A DNA stretch of 64,000 nucleotides from Adiantum capillus-veneris (GCA_014529385.2 CM043966.1:95359087-95423086), one strand, 5' to 3'; shown: positions 1 through 10,978, counted from the stretch's first letter. Notes: generated from the sequence alone by a model not told the origin. Numbers and translations: made by a program.

Positions 1-179
1 TCTGCTAAAGCAAGTAGAACCCTGCAGTCTGTCTAGTATATCATCGATCCTCGGAATAGGGAATTTGTTCTTGATGGTGATTTTATTGAGAGCTCTATAG
101 TCAATGCACATTTTCCAAAATCCATCTTTCTTTAAAACCAACAACACAGGCGAACAGAATGGTGAAGTACTAGGCTGGT
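1..179 (-). pseudogene. Ty3/gypsy reverse transcriptase fragment (part 1)
   Basis: Read on the minus strand this encodes the classic gypsy RT stretch, with [20 protein letters not shown] followed by [15 protein letters not shown] copies element RNA into DNA. The fragment runs off the window edge, so its C-terminal side is not seen. Its N-terminal side resumes at position 1234, because a solo LTR separates the two parts exactly between the residues GLIQ and PSTSP. Assignment to Ty3/gypsy is firm; the family is not determined. Confidence 0.9.
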
Positions 180-1233
180 TGTCAGGTGCAACGGAAGTGT
201 TTAAGGATTTAGCTCGGATCTAGTACTCAGCACAAACACAAGGGACACTTTACTTCACTTGAAGGAAGTGAGTTGAACTGAAAGAAAGAGAGGGACAAGA
301 GACGACACAGGGATGTTGGGTCCCAACCCTCAAGGGCTCCCTTGCTCTATTGCCAAAGCAAGTACTTTATTCTTGCACAAATGTCTGAGATGCTGATGCT
401 AATGGGTACTGATGCTACTGATGCTGGGCACTGCTGGTTTTTTGTTGAAGTCGATGACGATGACGATGACGACGACGACGATGATGTCGACGACGACGTC
501 AAGATCCAAATTGCTAATGGCTGAAAACTGGAAACGCTAGGTATTTCTGCTAGAGATCTGCAACTGCGGTGGTATTGCGGTGAGGATTTACAACCGTCAA
601 TGCATGCGAAGCTGAAATGAAAAAACGCTAGCTGATCTGGGCTGAATCTGCAAAGCGCTAGCTGCTTTGGGCTGAAAACAGAAACACTAGGCTGATCTGC
701 TACTGATGGTCGATGTGGCGAGGATCTGCAACCGGGAAGGGTGCAGTACGGCGAGGTTTAGGGCTGATCTGAAAACGCTGGTTTTATGAGCTGAAAACGC
801 TGGTCTTATGATGCTGAAAACGTTGGGCTGATCCTGGAGAAAACGCTAGAAAAGCCTGAGGTACTGCCGTCGAGTGCCTGCCTCCTTGTGTCTCTACCTT
901 CATCTCCCTTCAACTGGCGCCCCTTGCCCTGCTTATATAGCCAAAAAGTGTTGGACCGAGCAAGCTCCCTTCAGCCCCCACAATTCTGACAAATAAATAA
1001 GTGACTTGTAAAATAAATGACTTATTAGAGGTGGTTCACATGCTGTAGCAAAATTGGGTTCACATGGTGAAAAATGCTCATGCTGTGCAAGAGAGGGTAT
1101 GCAACTGTGACCGGCTTGGACATGCACATCCTGCTAGAGGCTCACAAGGGTGCCTTGCTCAGTTCTAAGGTATTGGATCATGCTAGATTGGTAGAACATG
1201 TTCACATAGCGCAAGTGAAGTGCGCACGTGACA
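180..1233 (-). mobile_element. Solo LTR, family B, inserted in gypsy RT
   Basis: On the minus strand the block begins TGTCACGTGCGCAC and ends TGCACCTGACA, matching the termini of the B LTRs elsewhere in the window (4340, 52196, 56984, 60177). The inner part carries the family's repeated AGCG-TTTT motifs. It splits a gypsy RT frame that reads on both sides, so this is a single LTR left by recombination rather than a whole element. The flanking 5 bp (TCCAA and ACCAG in minus orientation) share only CCA, so the target duplication has decayed or the ends are off by a base. Confidence 0.75.
450..500. repeat. GAY trinucleotide microsatellite
   Basis: A run of GAC/GAT triplets inside the solo B LTR. 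It creates an aspartate-rich open frame on the plus strand that has no other support as a gene. Confidence 0.85.
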
Positions 1234-1440
1234 TTGGATGAGACCCTTCGCAAGAAGTTCTTTTACCTGGTTAATTATTTCTTCATTTTGGGCTCGGCTA
1301 ACTCGATAAGGTGGCCGGTTCAGGGGTGTACTACCGGGAATCAAGTCAATCGTGACACATCTTCAAAACGTGAAGGAGGTAACTCGCCTGGTAAGCCTTC
1401 AGAAAAACAGTCAGCCTAAGCTTGTAGAAAATCTTGTCGT
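1234..1440 (-). pseudogene. Ty3/gypsy protease-RT linker fragment (part 2)
   Basis: On the minus strand this encodes DCFSEGLPGELPPSRFED, then (after a frame change) IDLIPGSTPLNRPPYRVSRA and a LLAKGLIQ-type helix. This is the segment leading into RT in plant gypsy elements, continued at 179 to 1. A frameshift and a stop show it is dead. It ends near 1440, close to the 3' end of the hAT gene. Confidence 0.8.
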
Positions 1441-1805
1441 TCCCTTTCGAGGTCTGAAATATTTGCATAGTTACATGGGACGGCGGGTCGGGGTCGAGGA
1501 CAGGACGGCAAAAGTCAGGAAACAGGGACGAGGGTCGGAACGACAAAAAAAAAGAGAGTTTTTTTGGCATTTTTTGACCTACACACATGCCACACACATA
1601 GAGCATCTTTTTGACCACAAATTTACACTAAATAGACAAAAGAGCGGCGCAAATGTGTTAATAAAACATCGATGGATACAAAATGAAAAATGAATGCCAC
1701 AAGGGCTCAAAAAGGACTCAGGACAAGCCTCAAGGATAACAAAAAGTACGAAGGGCTATGTAGTAGGTAGACTCTAGACTCGAGAGTGATCAATGATCAT
1801 CAAAC
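1441..1805. other. Non-coding stretch between gypsy fragment and hAT gene
   Basis: No supported gene. It holds a 9-A run near 1546 and GTCGGGG/GTCGAGG-rich sequence near 1480. It probably includes the 3' untranslated side of the hAT element, but I could not identify a terminal inverted repeat. Confidence 0.4.
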
Positions 1806-4083
1806 TCAAGAAGTGCTCGCCTGCTGAATCTCCATATTATCGTTGTAGTCGAGGTCGTCAGCGACATATGAGGCCTCGCGAGGCTCGCATTGAGGCTCGA
1901 AGTCCTCCTCTAGCTCCTCCAAAAGTGTATCGGCCATAGATGGATTCTCTTGTGCCATCTCCCACTCAGTGAAGGGATCTGCCTTGTGTGTGACGCTCTT
2001 GGCAAGCATGCGCAAGTTAGCGCTCAGAAACACCAAATCATCGGCCCTCTGGACCCCAAGGCGATTCCTCTTCTTAGAGGCAATGTGGCCATACACACTC
2101 CATAGTTGCTCCAAGCAACTAGTGGTACATGCTTGGCTAAGGACACGAACCGCAAAGCGCTGCAAATGTGGGCCATCTCCTCCATAGTCCTCCCACCACA
2201 AAACCGAGCCAATCTTGTTGCGATCAACCTGTGCATCTACACATCCATAGGAGCCCTTCTTTTTCTTGTAGTTGAGTAGCTCGTCTCTAATCTTGCGTCT
2301 AGTGTCACTGCTAGGCTCAAGGCACTCCAATGCAAGCCGCCATCCTTTGCTCACCTCCTTGTCGGTCTCTTGACGCCTTCCCTGAAACTCAGGGTCAAGC
2401 ACATAAGCTGCCGCATGAAGTGGAGAGAAGTATCCATTCCACCTCGACTCACACATGCCATGAATCTCCGCATACTGAACAGGGTTAGGCACAAGCTTCT
2501 CAAGTGTCTCTATCATCCGATCCATGGCTTCGTAGACTTTGCCGATGCATGGCTGCAAGCCATCCACAACTCGAAGTAGGTGTAGAATAGGCTTGACCAT
2601 GGCGTCAAGAGTCTTCACCTCCTCCCACCAAGCGGGGTCGTCGTCCCATTCTTAGCATTTCAATCCTGTTGCTGATTAGACTCCGGCATGGCCTGGAACT
2701 CATCACTGAGAAAGAGGCCCCTTAAGGCTCCGCAACATGTAGACAAGCGGCCTAGCATAAGCCAATTAAATGCAAATCTTGTCTCTGAATATTTGAGCAA
2801 GGACAAGTGGCTCCTCTTTGAGAACTCATGGCGCACTTTTTGATGGTTGAGCACAAAGGAGACAATTCAAGAGGCGTCACCAATGGTGGGTGAAATCCAT
2901 GACAAGTTCCCTATGTCCTTGAGGAGGTTATTGAGGCAATGCGCCATGCAAAATGTGACATGGATGCTGGGATACATGCCCTCAATGATAGCCCCAACTG
3001 CCCTATTTGACACCTCTCCATCTGCAACCATACAAAGAACATTCTTCGGGCCGGTGATCTCTATGGTGCTTGTCCACTCCGCAACAAGCATCTCCGTGGC
3101 CTTGCCACTGTCGGATGCATCATGTGACTCCACAAAGTACATCTCCCCTGAGAGTAGGCCACCGCTTCGTGGATGGACCGCTTGCGGGTGTCGCTCCATC
3201 CATCTACAAGGAGAGAAACGCCTTTGGTCTCCCACAAATCCTTTGTTGCTTGGGCCGCTTGCTCCACGGCAAGCTTCTCTTTGTCAAAGAGGGTGGTGCG
3301 AAGCCTCTCGGATGAAGGTGGCACATAAGAGGAGCCATATTCCCCTATTTTGTAACCATGGTTCGAAAGTATGGAGACCTATCCACACAAAATAGAGCAT
3401 GTTGTGCTATTATGGAGAGTCGAGAGTCGAAACCCCATAATGAATACAAAATGGGAGATTGCAATGTGCATATGCCAAGGGAAACTCATTGCGAAGCATG
3501 GAAGGCAATGTGGTCGTGGAAGAAGAATTGGGCAACCGACCTATCCACCTCTTTCTTCAATTTAGGATTCCAATTTTCGTTGAGGGTGCTTTGGCGATAC
3601 GCAAAGGAAGAGGACGGTGTAGATGCATTTGTCTTGAACGCTTGAGAGATGTCGTCAAGGTTGGCTTCCCTTTGCTCTCGCGGTGTCGCCGTGGTGGAGG
3701 GATCAACGGTAACAAAACGGCCCCTCTTGGCCGCTTCCGCGACCTCATACACCGCGAAGAAGCTCCAACCTCTTTTTTTTTTTTGTGGAGAAAAAGATCC
3801 TTCTATTAGTTAATGAAACTGTCCATAGGGTGCTCCAACCCCTTCTCGAGAGATACTCAAGGGCAAAACTTCTCCTCGTGACCGGGTTCATGAAGAAGAT
3901 AGGCTCGCACTTTGTTTGCACCGCCCGTTCTCTTGTACGGGCATAGCTTGCACGTCCATGGTCTTGCACCGCCACCTTTACCACGCTGCTAGAGTCGACT
4001 TCATCCCACCACGACCATGTTTGCACGGCGGGCCTCCTTCGAGAAGAGCCGGCTTGAGAAGTGGAGTTAGCTTGAGATGACAT
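1806..4083 (-). pseudogene. hAT-superfamily transposase (DUF659 plus dimerisation domain), broken
   Basis: hAT transposases cut and paste DNA transposons in the nucleus. Reading right to left: an N-terminal part (4083-3745); a DRSVAQFFFHDH segment (3752-3486) typical of the start of DUF659 proteins; the DUF659-like core (3324-2867), with VDGWSDTRKRSIHEAVAY and later CMAHCLNNLLKDIG; a middle part containing KYSETRFAFNWLMLGRL (2854-2660); and the C-terminal dimerisation region (2618-1806) with SCLEQLWSVYGHIASKKRNR. The parts lie in different frames, so several frameshifts have occurred. One of them is caused by an inserted LINE tail at 3771. Terminal inverted repeats and target duplication were not found. 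Confidence 0.85.
3762..3840 (-). mobile_element. LINE 3'-tail insertion with 9-bp target duplication
   Basis: The 9-mer GCTCCAACC occurs at 3762-3770 and 3832-3840 and flanks a 61-bp insert. On the minus strand the insert reads GTTTCATTAACTAATAGAAG, then GATCTTTTTCT, and ends in an A run. The same sequence forms the 3' end of LINE2 at about 25240-25275. This is a severely 5'-truncated LINE copy. The 70 bp added to the hAT gene is not a multiple of three and shifts its frame. Confidence 0.85.
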
Positions 4084-4339
4084 GATGGTGGAGAGATAGA
4101 GCTAATAGCTTAGAGGAGAGCTTGTGTGGAGAGAGAGTAGAGGAGAGCTTCAAAGTTGAGAGGGTAGCATAGGGAGAGTGGGTAGAGAGACTCAAGGGTA
4201 GATCTTGAGCGCTTGTAGGTAGACCGTAGACGGCATAGAGTGTAGAGAGTAGACGGTAGACCGTAGAGAGGAGAAGATGAGGCCCAAGGGTGCTTTTAAG
4301 GGCCAAACCCCCCCCCCCCCCCCCAAGAAGTGAACGTTG
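4084..4339. repeat. Low-complexity leader of the hAT element with 17-bp C run
   Basis: GAGAGTAGAG-type purine repeats occupy 4090-4280, followed by a run of about 17 C at 4308-4324. The sequence lies upstream of the hAT transposase and ends at the B LTR. No gene seen. Confidence 0.6.
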
Positions 4340-5566
4340 TGTCACGTGACACATCTAACCCTATTTGCACATGGACAAGCTACAGCATGATCAGGGTTTA
4401 GTTCAGTCAAGTCAATCTAGAATAGGAAGTGATCTCGCACTTTTGTGAGTCTGTTCGCAGACCGTGCATGACCATACACTTAGATTAGATGCATATCCTC
4501 GTGTTGCACACGGCATGATCATCAGCATTACCATCAGAATCCATCAGGAGCATTTTCCAGCGCATTAAAACCTATTTTCCCTATTTTTGACATTTTCACT
4601 TATTATTTTTAAGTGACTTTTGTTGGAAAGTAGGTAGGGCAATTTTGCTAAGTTGTATAAATAGAAACCTAGCGATAGCACTTTCTGGCAGAAGAGGTAG
4701 CATGAGCATTGCTCACAGGCAACTTCTCAGCAGGACCCCAAGCTCTCTAGCGTTTTTGCATCACAGTAGAAGAGCTAGCGTTTTTGGACAAGAACCGAGA
4801 TCAGCCAGCATTTTTGTATCTACATCAGCCTGGCGACAGCAGAGGAGGATTCAGCCCTAGCGTTAGCAGTTGCATCAACAGATCCCTAGCAGATTTTCCA
4901 TCAAGATCATTTTCAGCCCTAGCGTTTTTGCATCAGCGTGGCAGTCCAGCGTTTTTGCAGATCTTCGCGACCGAATCCCCACAAGCATAAGCGTTTTCAG
5001 TTTTCAGCAGTTAGCACTTGCAGTAGAAGTCCCGAACCTCGCAGATCTCACCTTCCCGCAACAGATCCTCGCCACACGATCAGATCCAGCACATTTTGCA
5101 GTTTCAGCCCGGAAAACGCAGATTTCAGCATCTGCGTTTTCAGCACGTCGTCCTCGCATCGTCGTCATCGACATCGTCACCGACAGAGTCAGAATTCAAC
5201 AGATAAAGATTTGCAGATTTCAGCCATTAGCGTTTTCAGATTTCAGCCCGTCTCGTCGTCGTCCTCATCGTCGGCAAGTCCAAGCATTGTAGAGATTTGT
5301 GCAATCAATAGTAGAACGCTCTCGCATAGAGAGTGGAGCCTTCGAAGGAGGGTTTGACAACATTCTGGTGTCGTATGCTCTTCTCTATCTCTTAGTTTCA
5401 ACACCTTCATTCACAATGTTCATCCACTTTGTTTGTGTCCATTGCACTCTCTCACTAAAGGACGGAAGGCTCTCCCTTTCATAAGTAAAAGGAACCCTTG
5501 AGCACAGTTCGGAGCACTCATCTTGAGCAAAGTTCAACATTCACTTCCGCTGCACCTTGCCCATGG
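4340..5566 (+). mobile_element. LTR, family B (copy B1), probable 5' LTR
   Basis: It begins TGTCACGTGACACATC and reaches TTCCGCTGCACCTTGC, against TGCACCTTACA in the best copy. A TATAAATA box lies at 4656-4663, followed by a long leader packed with CTAGCG-TTTT motifs. Downstream sequence (about 5575-5605) matches the internal leader of the complete B element (58409-58440), which marks this as a 5' LTR. The primer-binding segment between them has been deleted. No clean target duplication is visible. Confidence 0.75.
4656..4663 (+). promoter_or_regulatory. TATA box of B LTR
   Basis: TATAAATA, about 316 bp into the LTR. The equivalent site is TATATAAG in the copies at 52503, 57303 and 60375. 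Conservation across copies supports a pol II promoter here. Confidence 0.6.
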
Positions 5567-5871
5567 GTTTTTGAAGAGTGACAGGAAACCCAAGAAAGAA
5601 GGGCTTCTCTGTGCGCTATTGGAACCACACCCATGGCAGTTGATGAGTTAGGGGTATCTATCCCATATCTCTCATACTAGACGAGGTTCAAGACGGGGAT
5701 TTTGCCAGAAAATCCTCTAGCCAAGAAGAGATAATTATCCCAGATTCTCCTACCCAAAATTGGAACCTGTTCTAGAGGTGGTACCTATGCCGGACTTACC
5801 CGTTTTAGCTCCCGAAGTATCAGTTCTTAAGCTTATTCGGAGAAACAATTACTTTCTCTTAAGCAGTTGGC
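5567..5871 (+). other. Internal leader of the B1 element
   Basis: About 30 bp at its start match the internal leader of the complete B element. The remainder has no recognised gene and leads into a gag-like frame at 5872. Confidence 0.5.
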
Positions 5872-6178
5872 ATGACTGGATCACAAGATGGCGACGGCAA
5901 TATTATGCCTGAGGACCCGATAGCAATTCTCAAAAAGCAGATGGCAGCAATTTCAACAAGCCTCACATCGATTCAAACTCGCTTGGATCAAATGCAGACG
6001 CAAAACACTTCTTGGAATCATCCTACAACTTCTCGGACGACTAATGCTGCTTCTCCGCCATCTTCTTTTGAAGCTTCAGTGGTCGACAAGGAAGAACCAC
6101 TCAAACCAAAGGCTTCGGAACTCAAAATTTTCTCACCCAAAGCATGGTTTCTCAGAGACAACTAGACACAAAGTACCT
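5872..6178 (+). pseudogene. Gag-like N-terminal fragment
   Basis: The frame starts MTGSQDGDGNIM and has a heptad-like helix (AILKKQMAAISTSLTSIQTR, then LDQMQTQ), followed by a Ser/Thr-rich linker. A charged start, a coiled coil and then a linker are common in retroelement gag proteins, and the position after a B-type leader fits. The frame stops near 6164. No zinc knuckle or capsid core is seen, so the gag call is an inference from position and composition. Confidence 0.4.
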
Positions 6179-6325
6179 TCATGCGAGTAACAAAAGTCTC
6201 AACATGAATATTCTTGGAAATGTTACAGTTCTAAGCAACCAACTTCTTATTGGAATCATCAGCAACAAAAGAAGCAACATGAAGCTTCCAAAGGATCATC
6301 AACCATATTAAGATGGGCTTACTTA

Positions 6326-6631
6326 GTGGCACATATATCTGACCCTAGTCGAGTACTCGGTCGTGAATGCCGCGACGCTGGACAAGTTCTCCCTCGCGAG
6401 CCATGCCCTACATTTAAGTCTTTCTTGTCTGACGGTGGTAAAGTTGAAAATTTATTGATCCTTTCATTGTGCAAGAGGATTCTTCAGAGGTCTAAGAGGC
6501 AACAACTTCATCGACCTCCCCCTTCTCAATTGGAAGCCTTAATACCCGTTGAGAAAGCTGAAGATTCAAACGATTCTGGTTCTTGTGCGACAACCAACAA
6601 GCACATAACCCCTTCTTTGGCCGTGATTTAG
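6326..6631 (+). pseudogene. Unrecognised retroelement frame upstream of the C ORF
   Basis: A roughly 100-codon frame with no recognised domain. Immediately after it, about 6617-6640, the sequence reads FFGRDLGRK-like residues and becomes alignable to the minus-strand family-C copy at the right window edge. It is probably part of the same element's coding region, now frameshifted. Confidence 0.3.
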
Positions 6632-7185
6632 GCAGAAAAACTCGCCTCGTCCGCCCTTGCAGAATAAAGTCTTTTTCTCTGAACAGATACCAAATGGAGT
6701 GGTGAATGACAATTTTCAAACTTGAAGAGGCCAGTCCTTATGTTCAACGGTATAAAGGATAAATCGAATGCAGACTCTTGCAACACGACTTCAGTTGTCA
6801 CAATTGAATCTTTGGATCCCTTCAAGAGGATTTTACTGTCCCAGACAAACCAATGGAATACCTTACAGATCTCCAACCAGTGGTCATCACTCAACAAAAA
6901 ACTCATGTCAGTTTACCAATAATTTCTCTCGAAGCAGATAAAGATTCAATCTTTTCTTTGACAAAGCTCGAAGTTACAAATGACTTTGATAAAAGCACTA
7001 ATCAAGTTGCAGATGTGATACTTATACTTTTGACAAAGAAGAGACAAGTTGCAGATATAATCAATTTTCAATTTGGCAAAATAGTTATGGTCAATAACAG
7101 TGCCATGACATGGGAGTTGACAGTTACAGCTTTGGATACAGAAGCAAGCAGAAATACATTTTCCTTCTCCTGGGTTTCATTTTAA
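6632..7185 (+). pseudogene. Family-C 3' ORF (copy C1), unrecognised protein, broken
   Basis: Two overlapping frames (6722-6922 and 6853-7185) together align with the longer frame at 63996-63362 minus. Shared blocks include MEYLTD-QP, VSLPIISLEAD-DSIF and FQFGKIVMVNN-AMTW. Relative to that copy, C1 lacks about 25 codons after its ESLD block and has a small internal repeat of QVAD. It ends 11 bp before a purine tract and the C LTR. I do not recognise the protein; it resembles neither RT, integrase nor protease motifs. Confidence 0.5.
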
Positions 7186-7196
7186 ATGGGAGGGAA

Positions 7197-7608
7197 TGTC
7201 ACGATTGTGACATATTCTTTGTCTTGGTATTACCTTTTTGCTTGATTCTTTTGCAAATACCAGATCCGAGGCTCCCGATTCTCCAAAGGATGCATCTCTT
7301 CGTCCAAGAGTTGCACCTGTTCGGCGAATAGCCATGCCTCTTCAACGAATGGCTGCACCTTTACGCCAAAGGGTCACGACTCTACAGCAGAAGGACATGA
7401 CTATTGGCCTAGAGTCATGTCTCTTGACCTATGGTCATGTCTTTTCATCGTCTCTTCAATTTCTTTATAAGAGCACCCTTGTAACACATTCATTCAATCA
7501 TCAAACACAGAGTCTTCTGAGTCTTGTGTCTGAGTCAAGTTCAAGTTTCTTAAGTCTTAATCATGAGTTTAAGTACTTAATTAAGGATTAGTAACTAGAA
7601 TCCTTACA
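7197..7608 (+). mobile_element. LTR, family C (copy C1), 3' LTR
   Basis: It starts with the inverted-repeat tip TGTCACGATTGTGACA and ends AGAATCCTTACA. It is preceded by a purine tract AAATGGGAGGGAA, as expected of a 3' LTR. The interior has a degenerate array of about 20-bp units (about 7275-7450). The minus-strand partner is at 62931-63361. Confidence 0.8.
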
Positions 7609-8841
7609 ATAGTCGCATGCAGTCATGTCCCTCAATGAACGTAGACTAGCCTTTACTCCAAGCATAGGTGACTGTCCATCTGCTATCGAGCTCGTCCTTC
7701 CTTTCCCCAAAGCTGTCATCAATTAGCAAGTCGTGCACTGCTTTTAATCCGAAATCCTCCTCTTCTTGCTTTGTTGCTCGCTTAGATGTTCAAAACGCTA
7801 CGCTGAAGTTTCAACGTTACATTTTTTTTATAAAGCTGCTCGTCCCACTTCTTTTAACAACTTGCTATGCTCTAATCTTCTTTCCCCGTCTTTGTAGCGT
7901 GATCACACCCCATAAGTAACTAGCTTGCCCTCCGCTCCTAAAAACTGCTCGTCAACTCGTTGCTGCTTGCCCTCCTTGCTACTTCACACACTGTTTGTGA
8001 TGAGGTAGAAGCGGGTTTGAAGCTTTGCTTTTGGGCGATGGTGAGCTGAGTTCTTCATGAGCTCAGATCACTCGAACAAAAAGCGCTCAATCTCTGTGAA
8101 CGCCCCTTTAAACTGCTCATATTCTGCTTAAACCGCCATACTGCCTTTTTCCGTGCAGATGAAGCCAAATCAACTCGTGCTACTCTTCGAAAAAAAAGGT
8201 GCCCTTTATTGGCTCTCCTGCTCCGAAGCTATGCTCGTTTCTTTATTGTAGATGCTGCTTCACCTCTGCTTGGCGATCTTAGAACTTCGCATCCAAATGG
8301 GTTTGTCTTTGTTCACGATATGGTAGGTGTAGTATTTCTCCACTTTTGTCTTTGTGGCTTCCTTATCCTCTGTAGCTGCCGCTTCAAAAGTCGTTTTTTT
8401 ACAGCTGACGGCGTTCTCCTTGTTCACCAACTTGCCGTCCCTCTTTCGGTTGCCGCATGTCGCCCACCTCGCGTTAACTCATTGAAGCTACTCGTCCCCT
8501 TACGGCCAACACTGCCCTTTTGCAGATCAACCGATGTTTCTTTTGTTTTTTTGTTTTTTTTTCCCCCTAAAGTCCTGCACGTCATCTCCTCCTTCAACTT
8601 GCTCGCTCTATATCTTCCTCTGCTCGGCCGTTGCACGTGCTCGTCGGCTATCGAGACTCCACCGTGCGTTGCTTTATGCTACTCCTCGCCCTTTTTTACT
8701 ACGCTGCAGTTGTGCCTCAATCTCCCCTTGTCGGCTCCTATCTGCAGGTAGCACGCCTCTCCTCCCTTGCGACTACAGAAGCGGTCGTGCGCCAAGGACC
8801 GCTCACCTCCCTGCAACAGTGCTGTACTCCTCTCCTCCTCG
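7609..8841. other. No supported gene
   Basis: Pyrimidine-rich, repeated TGCTCGTC-like words. Open frames such as the 180-codon one at 8209 have biased, repetitive composition and no domain. It is probably decayed repeat sequence. Confidence 0.5.
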
Positions 8842-9421
8842 TGTCACAAAGTGATGACGTGGATACGGACAACAGAAACCCTAATTTCTGCCAGAAACCC
8901 TAAAATTCATGCCAACCCTAATTTCTGCCAGAAACCCTAATTTCCGGAAATCGCGGAGGCGATTTAATTTTTTTTATAAAAAATAAAAAAATAAAAAAAT
9001 AATGAGCGACGCAAATCCTAGCTTTTTGCTACTCAAGGATTTTGGATGAGAAAAAGAGAGTTGAATTGCTTTATTTTAATTCTCATTGAGAGAGAGAGAG
9101 AATTTGCTTCTGCTTTCAAGCTTTTGGGGCTCTGCTTTTGGGCATCCCTTGTAACCTTTAAATTAGTGGTGAGGGCCTAACTTCTCAGAGCATCTGGACA
9201 CAGAGTCTGAGAGTGAAACCCTAACCGCTCTTTGTACTTTGACATTGATTTAATACATAAAGAAATACCGAAAGGGGCGCCAGTCTTTGGGGCCAATATC
9301 TCTAGGCACGGAACTCCGCCGTGCCAGTGCAAATATATTGTGATCTGTGAATTGTTTTGAAGTGGTTTATTTGGTGCTGTCGCGATTGATTCTTGACTTG
9401 GGAGTGTCCAAGTCTGTTACA
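8842..9421 (+). mobile_element. 5' LTR, family D
   Basis: 580 bp from TGTCACAAAGTGATGACG to AAGTCTGTTACA, followed after one base by a methionine-type primer site. It contains a TGACGTGG bZIP-like site within the first 22 bp, the polyadenylation-like block at 9256-9281, and a perfect 7-bp stem GGCACGG/CCGTGCC at 9305-9325. The matching 3' LTR is not in the window. Confidence 0.8.
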
Positions 9422-9422
9422 G

Positions 9423-9434
9423 TGGTATCAGAGC
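9423..9434 (+). promoter_or_regulatory. Primer-binding site, initiator Met tRNA type
   Basis: TGGTATCAGAGC, complementary to the 3' end of plant initiator tRNA-Met, one base after the D LTR. Confidence 0.9.
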
Positions 9435-9479
9435 ACGGCCGATTTCCCTTCTATGGGAAATTTGATCCCCAAATTTTTT

Positions 9480-10978
9480 TCCGCGGCACCTATGGCTTCA
9501 CGCAAGGATTAGTCGACTCCCTGTGCATCTGGAGATGCGGGCAGGGATCACAACGAAGATTCAGACAGAGAGTATGGCCCGCCTCGGCCTACTCAGGCGG
9601 AGGAAAGAGAGATGACGCGTCGTCAATTGATTGGCGATGCAACGAAGATGATGCTCAATTTTGCGAAGGACCCAAAATTTGCAAAATATATGAGCGAGGC
9701 TTCTTTTCAGGAAGTGCATGAGCAGTGGCAGAAAACCAGTACACCACCCCCGAAACCCACTCTCAAGAAACTTTCTGCTCCCAATAAATATTCAGAGAAG
9801 GAATTAGAAGAGGTGGTTGATGCACGGGTCGCCCAGCTTTTTGACGCGCAATAGAAAGCCAAAAAGCACGGCAAAAAGCAGAAGAAAAGCACTGACTTCT
9901 CGGGATATTTGGGTCGTCAGTCAACTTTTGATAAGGCAAAGAAACAGAAGAAGTGTGTTTGATTTGAAGGAGTACCCAATTCTTCTTCTTCTTCTTCTGA
10001 CAGTTCTTCTAGCTCTTCAGATTCGAGCGAAGAAGACAGAAAAGGTAAAAAGCGAAGCAAGAAACAAAGCTTTGGAAAGGGCAAGAAAAAGGCAAAGAAG
10101 GCTACATCTCGCCCAGAGAATGACAGTTCTACTGAGGACTCGTCTACAGACAACTCAGATTCGGATGACGGAAACTTCTATGCGAACAAGAAGAATTTTT
10201 AGAAAGCCAACCAGTATGACTTTTTCGAAGATAAAAGCAAGAAAGTCAGAGAGTTTAAAAAAGGTAGCCACTCGATCAAGTTTGATACTTTTTCAGGATA
10301 CTCAGATGCTTCAAAGGCTTTGTCTTTTATACAACAGTTTGACATTGCTTTCGCGGGAGGACGCTATTCAGAGCACTCCAAGATTCGGAGAGCTACCTCT
10401 TATCTTAAGGGGAATGCTCGTACTTGGTGGTCCACGCTTCTTTTAAACAAGACTGTGCGAGTTAAATGGCTGAAATTTAAGAAGCTTTTTATTTCTTCTT
10501 GGTTGACGCAAGAATATGAACAAGATATACGAGCTGCTTGGACCATCTTCGGATGACCAAGAAAGATACAATCCATGCTTACTGTGAAAGATTTTGGAGC
10601 TCTTTTCTACCCGCCTCTTCATTCAAGAAGATCTCGTTCAGAGAGCAGATTTAGGGGTTCACCTTGGGTTTACCTACAGAGATCCGAGATCACTGCTTGG
10701 AACAGAAGTCAGCTTCTATTTAGGAGTTGATGAGTCATGCGAAGCGGGGCTTTGCCATTCACTCTGGCAGTCTAACCTACCCCACAGATGAGGCCATGAC
10801 ACAACGAGCCGAACAGACTTCTGGGAATGAAAGTAGAAAGAAAAAGAGCAACCCAGAGAAAAAGGATGCACGACCCAAGCTTACTCCTAAGGAGAGAGCT
10901 CGCTTCATCAGAGAGGGGAAGTGCTTTGGATGCGGGGAACATGGACATATCTCCGTGAAGTACCCTAAAAAGGCATAG
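9480..10978 (+). pseudogene. Gag of gypsy element D, broken
   Basis: The order is an N-terminal helical part (9612-9840); a lysine-rich then Ser/Asp-rich linker (about 9850-10190); the capsid-like core (10280-10550) with FDTFSGYSDASKALSFIQQF and GNARTWWSTLL; a basic stretch; and a zinc knuckle at about 10920-10965. Gag packages element RNA. In the knuckle CFGCGEHGHISVKY the last metal-binding Cys is Tyr. Stops at about 9852, 9961 and 10201, plus frameshifts, show decay. The core matches the A element gag (FTTFTGFDDRKKALSFLQQF). Confidence 0.75.

Noticed and set aside
342-524. Aspartate-rich 60-codon frame
   Set aside because: It is the translation of a GAC/GAT microsatellite inside a B LTR, with no conservation.
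8209-8751. 180-codon plus-strand frame
   Set aside because: Repetitive, Leu/Ser/Cys-biased composition, no domain, and no start or promoter evidence; chance frame in pyrimidine-rich DNA.
8870-8945. AAACCCTAA words, like plant telomere repeats
   Set aside because: Only a few copies, spaced by unrelated sequence inside LTR D, not a tandem array.
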